Assembly (NCBI GenBank): GCA_964547995.1
Contig: CAZJRB010000108.1
Span: 1 to 26,624, forward strand
Direction: 5' to 3'
Length of the DNA: 26,624 bases
DNA from: CAZJRB01 sp964547995
GTDB taxonomy: Bacteria; Planctomycetota; Planctomycetia; Pirellulales; Thermoguttaceae
Position numbers and translations under genes: made by a program. Shown one piece after another: positions 17,041 to 23,731 of this stretch. The stretch's first letter is position 1. The number at the start of each line of letters is the position of its first letter. The notes beneath the pieces are model-generated. The model was not told where the DNA came from and searched no databases. It saw only the letters and a program-made list of their open reading frames with translations.

Positions 17041-18381
17041 TCAGTTCTCCTGCCGGCTACGAAATGCGACCGCAACCGGGTGATCGACCTGGTTCCCATG
17101 CTCTGCATGGGAACCCGACGCCTGGAACGTAGATCCTCTAAACGACGCAAAGCGTCGCGACAGTGCGTTCCCATGCAGAGCGTTCCCATGCGGAGCATGG
17201 GAACGAGAGGGAACATCCACCGCAGCGCTTGGTGCCGGGCGCAGCGCTCCAAGTACCCCCCCCGGAAATGTGTATGTCCAAAGCATCGCCCCGAGCAGCA
17301 TCGCGGCCGCCAGCGGGATGCAGTACTTCAAGCAGGTGGTCATCACCTGGTCGATGCGCAACCGTGGCAGCGTCCACCGAATCCACATCATGCAGATCAC
17401 ACCCGCAGTGGCCTTGAGGATGAAATTGGTCATTCCGACCAGGTTGCCGAGGAAGACCGCCGCCAGTTCCGCAGTGCGGCCATCCGGCACCGGCACAAGT
17501 CCCCCCGTCAGCGATACGCCGTCTCCGATCAGCGCGACAACGGGGATCGGCCCGTTCCACCCTCCAAGGAACAGGATGGCCCCCAGACCGCTCAGCGCGA
17601 ACATCGACGCGTACTCGCCCATGAAAAACACGCTCCAGCGGAACCCGGAATACTCGGTCATGAACCCGGCGACCAGCTCGCTTTCCGACTCGGGCATGTC
17701 GAACGGCAGCCGGTTGGCGCCCGCCACCGCGCAGGTGACATAAATCCAGAAGGTGACAAACGTGAACGGATCGTGGAACAGGTACCAGTTCCAGAACCAC
17801 CCCGCCTGGTCATTGCCGATCGCGACCAGGTCCATGGTTCCGGCGATCATAACGGGGATGACCACGCAGAGCCCGAGCGGGATTTCGTAGCTGACGACCT
17901 GGGCGGCCTCGCGCATCGCCCCGTAGAGCGACCACTTCGACCGCGAGGCCCAACCGCCGAGGATCACCCCGAAAACCTCCAGCCCGGCCACCGCCAGGAT
18001 GAAGAAGGCCGCCGTGTTCAGCCGCAGCGCCACGAAGCCGCCGGCAAACGGCAGGGCAAGGAAAACGCAAAACGCCGTGCAAAAACTGATGTACGGGGCA
18101 AGCCGGAACAGAAACCGGTCGGCCGCAGCCGGGATCAAGTCCTCCTTGCAGAGCAGCTTCAGCCCATCGGCCGGCGACTGGAGCCAGCCGAACCGCCGGC
18201 CCACCCGCGTCGGACCCAAACGGTCTTGAATCCGCGCCGAGACCTTCCGCTCTGCCCACGTAAACGCTGCCGCCGCCGTGACCACCAATGCCAGCAAGAG
18301 TACGCACGAAAACACCGCCGTGAATGCGTAGGCAATCCACTGCCACTCGGGACCCAGAAACGATGCTAAATACTCAGCCAC
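17041..18381 (-). CDS. nuoH: NADH-quinone oxidoreductase subunit H with repeat-encoded C-terminal tail
   Basis: The eight-helix membrane subunit that forms the quinone tunnel and heel of complex I, 446 residues. Hallmarks are AERKVSARIQDRLGPTRVG (about 43-61), the LQSPADGLKLLCKEDLIP block, and MPESESELVAGFMTEYSGFRWSVFFMGEYA with its acidic cluster. The start is GTG, with only a weak ribosome-binding site. The family fold ends near residue 375; residues about 388-446 (RSHAPHGNALHGNALSRRF onwards) are encoded by palindromic repeats at 17091-17205 and have no family counterpart. The tail should be periplasmic. Confidence 0.94.
   Translation of the reverse strand: MAEYLASFLGPEWQWIAYAFTAVFSCVLLLALVVTAAAAFTWAERKVSARIQDRLGPTRVGRRFGWLQSPADGLKLLCKEDLIPAAADRFLFRLAPYISFCTAFCVFLALPFAGGFVALRLNTAAFFILAVAGLEVFGVILGGWASRSKWSLYGAMREAAQVVSYEIPLGLCVVIPVMIAGTMDLVAIGNDQAGWFWNWYLFHDPFTFVTFWIYVTCAVAGANRLPFDMPESESELVAGFMTEYSGFRWSVFFMGEYASMFALSGLGAILFLGGWNGPIPVVALIGDGVSLTGGLVPVPDGRTAELAAVFLGNLVGMTNFILKATAGVICMMWIRWTLPRLRIDQVMTTCLKYCIPLAAAMLLGAMLWTYTFPGGVLGALRPAPSAAVDVPSRSHAPHGNALHGNALSRRFASFRGSTFQASGSHAEHGNQVDHPVAVAFRSRQEN
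17091..17205. repeat. Palindromic repeat element inside the 3' end of nuoH
   Basis: Three hairpins occur in 115 bases. GGTTCCCATG (17091-17100) and CATGGGAACC (17106-17115) have 10-bp perfect arms with loop CTCTG. CGACGC (17143-17148) and GCGTCG (17152-17157) flank a 3-base loop. CGTTCCCATG (17181-17190) and CATGGGAACG (17196-17205) have 10-bp perfect arms with loop CGGAG. A partial extra arm, GCGTTCCCATGCAGAG, lies at 17165-17180. The element reads through in frame as the NuoH tail. GTTCCCATG palindromes of this type are, as I recall, frequent in planctomycete genomes, mostly between genes. Confidence 0.8.
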
Positions 18382-18445
18382 GATTCACTACTCGCTACTT
18401 ACTACTCACCACCACTCTTGGACCAAGCTGCGAAGCCGCAAGCGG
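18382..18445. other. Short nuoD-nuoH gap with degenerate trinucleotide-like tract
   Basis: The 64 bases between nuoD and nuoH include a low-complexity stretch made of variants of ACTACTC (18386-18415), resembling the tract before hemH on the opposite strand (GGTGAGCGATGGGTGGTGAA at 22272-22291). No promoter or terminator is seen. Confidence 0.4.
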
Positions 18446-19651
18446 CTAACGGTCGATCTCTCCCATAACCAGATCCATCGAGCCGACGATTGCCACGACG
18501 TCGGCGATCAGCACCCCGCGGCACAACTCCCGCACGACGGAAAGGTTGCAAAAGCTGCTGCTGCGCGCCCGCACCCGCCACGGCACGGACGAGCCGTCGC
18601 CGATGATCATGAACCCCATCTGGCCCTTGGGCGCCTCGGTCTCCAGGTAGGCTTCCCCCTCAGGCAACTTTTGTTTCAGCTTGATCGGTTTGTCCACTTC
18701 GCCCTCCGTGTTGCGATATTTCTCGATCGCCTGGCGCACAAGCTTCATCGACTGCACCACCTCGAGCATCCGCACGTAGAAACGATGCCAACTGTCGCCG
18801 AGAACGGCCGCTGGCGGAACGGGCGGATACTCCTCATCGTTCGGGTAGGAGCCGCCCGTCTCGGCGATCACCTCGAACTCGTATCCTTCGTACATCCGCG
18901 TGTAGCACGATTCACCGTCGCGGCGAAGGTCCCAATCGACCCCGCTCCCGCGGAGCACCGGACCCGTACAGCCGTAGTCGATTGCCATCGCCGGCGAAAG
19001 GACGCCGACCCCCGCCGTCCGACGGACGAAGATCGCGTTGCTGGTCAGAAGTGCGTGAAGCTCGTCGACGCACGGCGCAAACTGCGTCAGGAAGTCGTCG
19101 CACTTGTCGAGCCAGCCCCCCGGCGCATCGTGCGTCACGCCGCCGGGAGTGATGTAGCTGTACGTCAGCCGGGCGCCGCAGAGTTCCTCGAACAGGTTGA
19201 GTATTTTCTCCCGTTCGCGAAATCCCCAAACAAACGGCGTAAAGCTCCCCAAGTCGAGCCCGTAGCAAACCGCCGCCACCACGTGGCTGGCGATGCGGTT
19301 CAGCTCCGCCACGAGTACGCGGAGGTGCTGCGTCTTCTCCGATACCTCGTGGCCGAGCAGCTTCTCGACGGTCAACGCCCAACCGAGGTTCATGTTCATC
19401 GCCGCCAGATAGTCGAGCCGGTCGGTAACCGGAATCCACTGCCGGGGCGTGACGTTCTCGCCGATCTTCTCGGCGCAGCGGTGCAAGTAGCCGATGTGGG
19501 GAGTGACGTCGACAACGATCTCGCCGTCGGTCCGCAACGCCAGACGCAACACGCCGTGTGTGCTGGGATGCTGCGGCCCCATGTTCAGCAGCATCTCGTC
19601 GGTCGCGACGTCCACTTCGACCGTTCCGGAATCCAGGCGTTCGGCCGGCAT
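18446..19651 (-). CDS. nuoD: NADH-quinone oxidoreductase subunit D
   Basis: The 49-kDa-type subunit of the connecting arm, 401 residues, cytoplasmic, forming the quinone-binding pocket with NuoB and NuoH. The N-terminal NMGPQHPSTHGVLRLALR loop carries H32, and RLDYLAAMNMNLGWALTVEKLLG carries Y81; their spacing of 49 equals that of the quinone-site H38 and Y87 of Thermus Nqo4. The C-terminus VADVVAIVGSMDLVMGEIDR is the standard ending. It is a separate gene, not fused to nuoC; nuoC ends three bases upstream. Its normal partner NuoB is not encoded in the window. Confidence 0.96.
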   Translation of the reverse strand: MPAERLDSGTVEVDVATDEMLLNMGPQHPSTHGVLRLALRTDGEIVVDVTPHIGYLHRCAEKIGENVTPRQWIPVTDRLDYLAAMNMNLGWALTVEKLLGHEVSEKTQHLRVLVAELNRIASHVVAAVCYGLDLGSFTPFVWGFREREKILNLFEELCGARLTYSYITPGGVTHDAPGGWLDKCDDFLTQFAPCVDELHALLTSNAIFVRRTAGVGVLSPAMAIDYGCTGPVLRGSGVDWDLRRDGESCYTRMYEGYEFEVIAETGGSYPNDEEYPPVPPAAVLGDSWHRFYVRMLEVVQSMKLVRQAIEKYRNTEGEVDKPIKLKQKLPEGEAYLETEAPKGQMGFMIIGDGSSVPWRVRARSSSFCNLSVVRELCRGVLIADVVAIVGSMDLVMGEIDR

Positions 19652-19654
19652 GAG

Positions 19655-20185
19655 TCACCCCGTCTTGATCCCATGGTACTCGGGCGGCTGCCGGTAGTCT
19701 TTCCGCAAGGGATGTCCCTCCCAATCCTCCGGACAGAGTATCCGCCGCAGGTCTTCGCAGCCGGTGAAGCGGACGCCTATCAGGTCGTAGACCTCCCGCT
19801 CGTGCCAGGCCGCCGTACTCCAAACGTCGCTAACGGTGGGCAACTCGGGCAATTGCCCCTCGACGCCGTCTTTCCAGCGCGGCAACATGACCTTCACCAC
19901 AAGGCGATGATTGTGCACCATGCTGGAGAGGTGATAAACGACTTCCACGTGCGGCTGCCAGTCGACCTTCGCCGCCTTTTTCTCATCCGGTTCGAAGTAG
20001 TCGACGCCCGTGATGCAGTGCAGCATGTTCAGTTGCCACTCGGGCTCGTCGCGAAGCAGGCGTGCGGCCTCGGGCAGGCGCTGCGGGGCAACCTCAATCC
20101 ACGGATCGATCACCTCCGCGTTGCTGCCGGTGATCCAGCGGCCGTAGCGGTCTTCGAGTTGTTTCAGCATGTTTTCGATCTTCAT
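19655..20185 (-). CDS. nuoC: NADH-quinone oxidoreductase subunit C
   Basis: The 30-kDa-type connecting-arm subunit, 176 residues, cytoplasmic. The signature WHEREVYDLIGVRFTGCEDL is followed by RRILCPEDWEGHPLRKDY, the family's C-terminal hallmark. The N-terminal domain (IEVAPQRLPEAARLLRDE) is as expected. GAGG lies five bases before the ATG. nuoA ends six bases upstream, exactly where nuoB stands in most nuo operons, so nuoB is absent rather than missed. Confidence 0.95.
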   Translation of the reverse strand: MKIENMLKQLEDRYGRWITGSNAEVIDPWIEVAPQRLPEAARLLRDEPEWQLNMLHCITGVDYFEPDEKKAAKVDWQPHVEVVYHLSSMVHNHRLVVKVMLPRWKDGVEGQLPELPTVSDVWSTAAWHEREVYDLIGVRFTGCEDLRRILCPEDWEGHPLRKDYRQPPEYHGIKTG

Positions 20186-20191
20186 CGAACC

Positions 20192-20701
20192 TCATTCCCG
20201 CCTGCCGATTGCCCTGACCCAGTCCAGATCGCCGCGATACCAGACATAGAAAAACGCGACCATCAATACCGCAAAAAAGATGGCCATGTCGATCATGGAG
20301 ACGGCCGCCAGACACCGGGCATCGTGCCGAACCAGGGTGATGTGATCGCGCATTTCGTCTCCCTCGCCGGTCGGCTGCAATTGCCCGATGCCCATCTCAT
20401 CGCACGTAACCGGTTCGCCGGCCGACAACTGCGTCGCGCAGCCGAAAACCGTTGCCCAGGGAAAGAAAAACGCAACCTCGACCTCGAAAACGATGAACAC
20501 CAACGCCACCACGTAGAATCGCAGGTCGAATTGCACGTCGCCGGGCCCGACCGGCGGCTCACCGCACTCGTAAGCCCTGAGCTTCTCCGGCGAAGGGGCC
20601 CTCGCCCGCAGGAATCTCCCCGCAAGCAACGCCACAAACACGAATAGAAAACCTACCACGGCAAAAAGCACCAGGTAGGCGACAATGGAAGTCGGCGTCA
20701 T
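20192..20701 (-). CDS. nuoA: NADH-quinone oxidoreductase subunit A with a TM2-TM3 insertion
   Basis: A three-helix membrane subunit near the quinone site. It has TM1 (5-32), the cytoplasmic loop with conserved Cys46 in AYECGEPPVG, TM2 (YVVALVFIVFEVEVAFFFPWA) and TM3 (MIDMAIFFAVLMVAFFYVWYRGDLDW). Family members are about 120-150 residues; this one has 169 because some 45 residues with C88, C100 and C130 are inserted between TM2 and TM3, on the predicted periplasmic side. I chose ATG at 20701; an in-frame TTG at 20713 would add MHAL and has AAGAGA just upstream, so it remains possible. nuoI ends 84 bases before the ATG. Confidence 0.93.
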   Translation of the reverse strand: MTPTSIVAYLVLFAVVGFLFVFVALLAGRFLRARAPSPEKLRAYECGEPPVGPGDVQFDLRFYVVALVFIVFEVEVAFFFPWATVFGCATQLSAGEPVTCDEMGIGQLQPTGEGDEMRDHITLVRHDARCLAAVSMIDMAIFFAVLMVAFFYVWYRGDLDWVRAIGRRE

Positions 20702-20785
20702 CAAAGCGTGCAAAGTCTCTTATTGTGAAAACACGAGGGGCGGAAAGCTTGATATTCTAAGTGATGGCCATGTTGTTGCAAGTCT

Positions 20786-21334
20786 TCATCCTTCTCCAGG
20801 AACAGATCGGCCCGCACTCGATCTGGAGTTGACGGGCTGCACAATGGCCTTCGATTGCGTAACCGCCATGGGGTCCAGCGTTGCCACGCCAGAGGCAATC
20901 TCGCGTGGTATTCGCGCAAAATCAACGATACAACCCTCTCGGCTGTAGCAGCTCAGGTCGTGTGTCGAGCCCATGGAGAGATTCTTCGGGCACCCTTCCG
21001 TACACAGTCCGCAAAACATGCACTGGGTGTAGTCAACAATAAAACTTGTGATACGGAATCCCTTGCCCGTCGGATTCTTCTCCTTCTCGATGTGAATGCA
21101 TCCGACGGGGCAGTCCCGGGCACACCGGTCGCAAGCAAGGCATGCACTCATATCGAAACGATGAAACCCCCTATATCGAGGGGAAACAGGGGCGGGCAGT
21201 TCCGGGTACTCATACTGTTCTGTGTAGGTCCGCCGCTCGGGATCGTAGGTCAAAATCCAGTAGCGCATGCCAACCCAAAGGGCACCCAGCAGCGTAGAGA
21301 CTGCATCGAAGATGTTCGCAAACCAGCGCAACAT
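20786..21334 (-). CDS. nuoI: NADH-quinone oxidoreductase subunit I (two [4Fe-4S])
   Basis: The 8Fe ferredoxin-like subunit of the connecting arm, 182 residues. Two complete cluster motifs are visible: C65-LA-C68-DR-C71-ARD-C75-P and C105-MF-C108-GL-C111-TEG-C115-P. The N-terminal amphipathic segment (about 1-28, VSTLLGALWVGMRYWILTYDPERR) lies on the membrane. The 35 or so C-terminal residues after REGCIVDF are not conserved. Unusually, nuoI is the first gene of the operon. No clear Shine-Dalgarno sequence precedes the ATG, which is about 44 bases from the predicted transcription start. Confidence 0.94.
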   Translation of the reverse strand: MLRWFANIFDAVSTLLGALWVGMRYWILTYDPERRTYTEQYEYPELPAPVSPRYRGFHRFDMSACLACDRCARDCPVGCIHIEKEKNPTGKGFRITSFIVDYTQCMFCGLCTEGCPKNLSMGSTHDLSCYSREGCIVDFARIPREIASGVATLDPMAVTQSKAIVQPVNSRSSAGRSVPGEG

Positions 21335-21384
21335 TGTTTCAGTGAAAATCCGCTGGAAGAGAGGATAAACACATCTGTTCCGCG

Positions 21385-21413
21385 ATTATAGAAAGATGAT
21401 CTGTGGCTGCCAA
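21385..21413 (-). promoter_or_regulatory. Sigma70-type promoter of the nuo operon
   Basis: On the - strand TTGGCA (21408-21413) and a perfect TATAAT (21385-21390) are separated by exactly 17 bases. The predicted start near 21378 leaves a leader of about 44 bases before nuoI. No other promoter of similar quality was noticed between this site and nuoN, which fits a single long transcript. Confidence 0.6.
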
Positions 21414-21786
21414 CGGCCGGGATGTTGATTCCATTACCCCTTGCGGGGGGAATCTCTTTCCGGATTCCTGCGAATGCAATTAAGTTTATTATTCATGTAA
21501 ACAATCTTAAACTATTTGTCACTAAGAACTTATGTGTCAACATGCTGTTGTTCACTGCAATTTGGCAACCTTTTCTGACCAGGGAAACGAGATAAAGTTG
21601 GTGGTTATTAGGTGGAATTCGGTGGAAAACTGGCCCGAAATCGGGTTTCCGGTTCGGAATTTGCTTGACTTCATGGAAAAGAGGCGTATCCTAAGATAAT
21701 GGTGGTGTCTCTGCGCACTGCCATTGTTGGATTTCGCAAAAGGGTTCAAGATAGGGCGCCCTGGAAAGCGAGCGAAGGAATCTGCT
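21414..21786. other. AT-rich divergent intergenic region between nuoI and csrA
   Basis: No gene is seen in these bases. The stretch at about 21475-21560 is strikingly AT-rich compared with the rest of the window. Visible items are a short palindrome CCCGA-AA-TCGGG (21634-21645), two copies of GGTGGAA ten bases apart (21611 and 21621), and a possible csrA promoter (21665-21692). The AT-richness may mark a binding zone for nucleoid proteins or regulators of both flanking units; this is inference. Confidence 0.5.
21665..21692 (+). promoter_or_regulatory. Possible sigma70-type promoter of csrA copy 2
   Basis: TTGACT (21665-21670) and TATCCT (21687-21692) lie 16 bases apart, matching five and four of six consensus bases. 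The transcript would have a leader of about 90 bases containing several GGA triplets, including one in the AAGGA ribosome-binding site (21775-21779), the type of site CsrA binds. Autoregulation is therefore possible but unproven. Confidence 0.35.
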
Positions 21787-22005
21787 ATGTTGGTGTTGTC
21801 CCGCAAGAAGAACGAAAGTATTGTCATCAACGATGACATTACCATCGTTGTTGTGGAGATTCGAGGGGACAAGGTCCGTCTGGGGGTTGAGGCCCCAAAG
21901 GAAGTGCCGGTTCACCGGCGCGAAGTGTTTGATGCGATCCACCGCAACAAGGCTACCGAAGAGAAAGTGCGTGAAGCCGATCCTGCGAAAACCGGCGATA
22001 CCTAG
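21787..22005 (+). CDS. csrA: Carbon storage regulator CsrA (copy 2)
   Basis: A 72-residue CsrA: MLVLSRKKNESIVINDDITI, the EIRGDKVRLGVEAPKEVPVH core with R44 in VHRREVFDAI, and a charged tail. The ATG at 21787 aligns with the family start and has AAGGA seven bases upstream; the frame stays open further upstream but that stretch has no similarity. It differs from copy 1 at many positions (for example ITIVVVEIRG against VVVTIVDIRR), so this is an old duplication or paralogue, not a recent repeat. It has no fliW neighbour, and its terminator overlaps the stop codon. Confidence 0.95.
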   Translation: MLVLSRKKNESIVINDDITIVVVEIRGDKVRLGVEAPKEVPVHRREVFDAIHRNKATEEKVREADPAKTGDT

Positions 22006-22014
22006 GCCGGTTTT
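21988..22014 (+). terminator. Intrinsic terminator overlapping the csrA stop
   Basis: AAAACCGGC (21988-21996) and GCCGGTTTT (22006-22014) are perfect 9-bp inverted repeats with a 9-base loop that contains the TAG stop, followed by CTCCCT. The A-stem-T layout could work in both directions. The left arm is coding, so the hairpin can form only after ribosomes leave the end of csrA. Confidence 0.6.
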
Positions 22015-22123
22015 CTCCCTCCGCCGGGTAACCGGCATTGCCTCCCCCCATCCGTGACTCCCCAAGTTCCTCTCCCGCCATGCCTCTATTCCAGCGTGGC
22101 GCGAGTCGCCGGCAAGGCACCTC

Positions 22124-22153
22124 TTGACGCAGTCGCTATGGCCGCGATATACA
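22124..22153 (+). promoter_or_regulatory. Probable promoter of tRNA-Glu (and hemH)
   Basis: TTGACG (22124-22129) and TATACA (22148-22153) are 18 bases apart. Transcription would begin near 22160, about 20 bases before the mature tRNA. There is no terminator between the tRNA and hemH, so this may also be the hemH promoter. Confidence 0.5.
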
Positions 22154-22181
22154 TAATGGTCTTGTCTTGACCACAACCCAC

Positions 22182-22255
22182 GGCCCCGTCGTCTAGCCAG
22201 GTTAGGACACAGGCCTTTCAAGCCTGCAACACGGGTTCAAATCCCGTCGGGGTCA
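22182..22255 (+). tRNA. tRNA-Glu (anticodon TTC)
   Basis: A complete cloverleaf can be drawn. The acceptor stem GGCCCCG pairs with CGGGGTC (one G-U pair), the anticodon stem CAGGC/GCCTG (22210-22226) has loop CTTTCAA and anticodon TTC at 22217-22219, and the T arm ACGGG-TTCAAAT-CCCGT is canonical. The discriminator is A at 22255 and no CCA is encoded (CTTGG follows). It decodes GAA/GAG. Charged tRNA-Glu is also the starting substrate for haem synthesis in organisms using the C5 pathway, relevant because hemH follows 35 bases downstream. Confidence 0.96.
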
Positions 22256-22290
22256 CTTGGGAAGAGCGGGCGGTGAGCGATGGGTGGTGA

Positions 22291-23361
22291 ATGATGAGTG
22301 ATGGATCCGATCCCGAATCCCCCTTTTCCGACTCCCCATCCGCGACGCCGACTCCCCGCGCCTATGACGCCCTTCTTCTGGTCTCGTTCGGCGGTCCGGA
22401 AGGAATGGACGACGTGGCGCCGTTTCTGGAAAACGTCGTCCGCGGGAAAGGCGTTCCCCGCGAGCGGCTCTTGGAGGCAGCCGAACACTATGAGTTGTTC
22501 GGCGGCGTCAGCCCGCTGAATGCGGAGATTCGGGCCCTCCTGGCCGCGGTAGTAAACGAGTTTCTCGCCGGCGGCCTCTCCTTGCCGGTTTACTGGGGAA
22601 ATCGGAACTGGCACCCGCTGCTCGCCGATACACTGCGGCAAATGGCCGACGACGGGATTCGCCGCGCCCTGGCGTTTGTGACTTCCGCGTTCGGCTCCTA
22701 TGCGGGTTGCCGGCAATACCTGGAAGACCTTGCTCGTGCCCGCGATGAGGCGGGACCGGAAGCCCCGCAGGTCGACAAGCTCCGCCTGTTCTACAACCAT
22801 CCCGGTTTCATCGATGCGATGAGTGATCGCGTTGGGACGGCGCTGGGCGAGATTCCCCAGGACCGTCGCTCGGCAGCAAGAATCATTTTTACCACACACA
22901 GCCTTCCGGTCGTCATGGCGAACCAGTGCGACTACGAGAAGCAAGTTCGCGAGTCGTGCCGTCTCGTAGCCGGGCAATTGGGCCGCGACGATTGGGAGCT
23001 GACGTATCAAAGCCGTAGCGGCCCGACGTCACAATCGTGGCTCGAACCCGACATCGGCGACTACCTTCGGGCACGGAACAAGAGAGAAGAGAAGACCGCC
23101 GACGTGGTTGTCGCACCAATCGGTTTCGTCTGCGAGCACATGGAAACCGTTTACGACTTGGACGTCGAGGTTGCGGCGTTGTGCGAGGAGTTGGGCGTAC
23201 ACATGGTTCGGGCGGCGGCACCCGGCTGTCATCCGCATTTTGTGCGGATGATCCGCGAGTTGGTCCTCGAGCGGCTGGACCCAAGCGCCCCACGGCTCGC
23301 GCTGGGCGATCTGGGCCCCAGCCACGATGTCTGTCCCCCCGACTGCTGCCCGGCGGATTGA
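22291..23361 (+). CDS. hemH: Ferrochelatase (protohaem or coprohaem type)
   Basis: A 356-residue enzyme inserting Fe2+ into a porphyrin near the end of haem synthesis. Conserved blocks are YDALLLVSFGGPEG (25-38), FTTHSLP with catalytic H203, and CEHMETVYDLD with E285. C140 in YAGCRQY plus C348, C352 and C353 in DVCPPDCCPAD resemble the four [2Fe-2S] ligands of actinobacterial ferrochelatases (one in the same SGCRQY site and three at the C-terminus), although the C-terminal spacing differs. Such enzymes often work on coproporphyrin III (the CpfC type), so the substrate is left open. The first 22 residues are Ser/Pro/Asp-rich, partly encoded by a degenerate ATGATGAG-like tract, and the true start is uncertain. 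It is probably co-transcribed with tRNA-Glu. Confidence 0.9.
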   Translation: MMSDGSDPESPFSDSPSATPTPRAYDALLLVSFGGPEGMDDVAPFLENVVRGKGVPRERLLEAAEHYELFGGVSPLNAEIRALLAAVVNEFLAGGLSLPVYWGNRNWHPLLADTLRQMADDGIRRALAFVTSAFGSYAGCRQYLEDLARARDEAGPEAPQVDKLRLFYNHPGFIDAMSDRVGTALGEIPQDRRSAARIIFTTHSLPVVMANQCDYEKQVRESCRLVAGQLGRDDWELTYQSRSGPTSQSWLEPDIGDYLRARNKREEKTADVVVAPIGFVCEHMETVYDLDVEVAALCEELGVHMVRAAAPGCHPHFVRMIRELVLERLDPSAPRLALGDLGPSHDVCPPDCCPAD

Positions 23362-23508
23362 GACGCGGCCCGACGCTTGCCCGGCGATCCGGCCAGGATG
23401 CCGCATTTCTCAGGTAAACCGCCACTTGCCCCCCCCAATCGAGCTATGTCTTGTTGGTTCCCGTGCAGCTCTTTTCCGGCCGTTGCCACTGTTCGTTGCA
23501 GCACTATT

Positions 23509-23640
23509 TGTTATACTATTGTCAAGTGGCAACTTGAGTTGAGTCCCTACAGGATCTTGTTTCAAGCGGCGGTCCCATTCTCTGCAAACCCTCGGGACAC
23601 GTCGCGGGCCGCACCCGCTGCCCTGGGCGCGGCCTTTTTT
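23509..23640 (+). ncRNA. Candidate small RNA or attenuated leader
   Basis: TG-T-TATACT (23509-23517) is an extended -10 element with no good -35 box. Transcription from about 23524 would run into the intrinsic terminator at 23607-23640 after about 115 bases without any plausible coding frame. A short palindrome, CAACT-TG-AGTTG (23529-23540), lies near the predicted 5' end. I checked by eye for the SRP RNA core and did not find it. The alternatives are that the terminator simply ends hemH, or that it attenuates the zinc-ribbon gene 91 bases downstream. Confidence 0.3.
23607..23640 (+). terminator. Strong intrinsic terminator
   Basis: GGCCGC (23607-23612) pairs with GCGGCC (23629-23634). After one A/C mismatch, CCC (23614-23616) pairs with GGG (23625-23627) around an 8-base loop, and six T residues follow (23635-23640). 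It lies 245 bases after the hemH stop on the same strand. Confidence 0.8.
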
Positions 23641-23731
23641 GTATCTTGGGCCTTCTCATTGCTTTACTGTCTGGTAGACTGAATTTTCGGTTTGATACGG
23701 GCGTCAAGCCGTCAATTCCGGGGATTATCCG

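Larger units (their letters stand above)
23362..23731. other. Non-coding interval between hemH and the zinc-ribbon gene
   Basis: No protein gene is supported here. The interval contains an extended -10 promoter-like site (23509-23517) and, about 90 bases further, a strong intrinsic terminator (23607-23640), which together could define a small RNA or a premature-termination leader. Upstream of the promoter-like site there is a C8 run (23429-23436). Confidence 0.5.

Noticed and set aside
20186..20191. A hidden or fused nuoB between nuoA and nuoC
   Set aside because: The gap is six bases, and neither NuoA nor NuoC contains the tandem-Cys cluster motif of NuoB.
18671..20647. Long open frame on the + strand opposite nuoD, nuoC and nuoA
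   Set aside because: It crosses three real genes whose family motifs are intact, and its translation has no coherent domain.
23421..23529. GCCACTTG and CAAGTGGC as a regulatory inverted repeat
   Set aside because: The 8-base arms are about 95 bases apart, and such a match is expected by chance at this distance.
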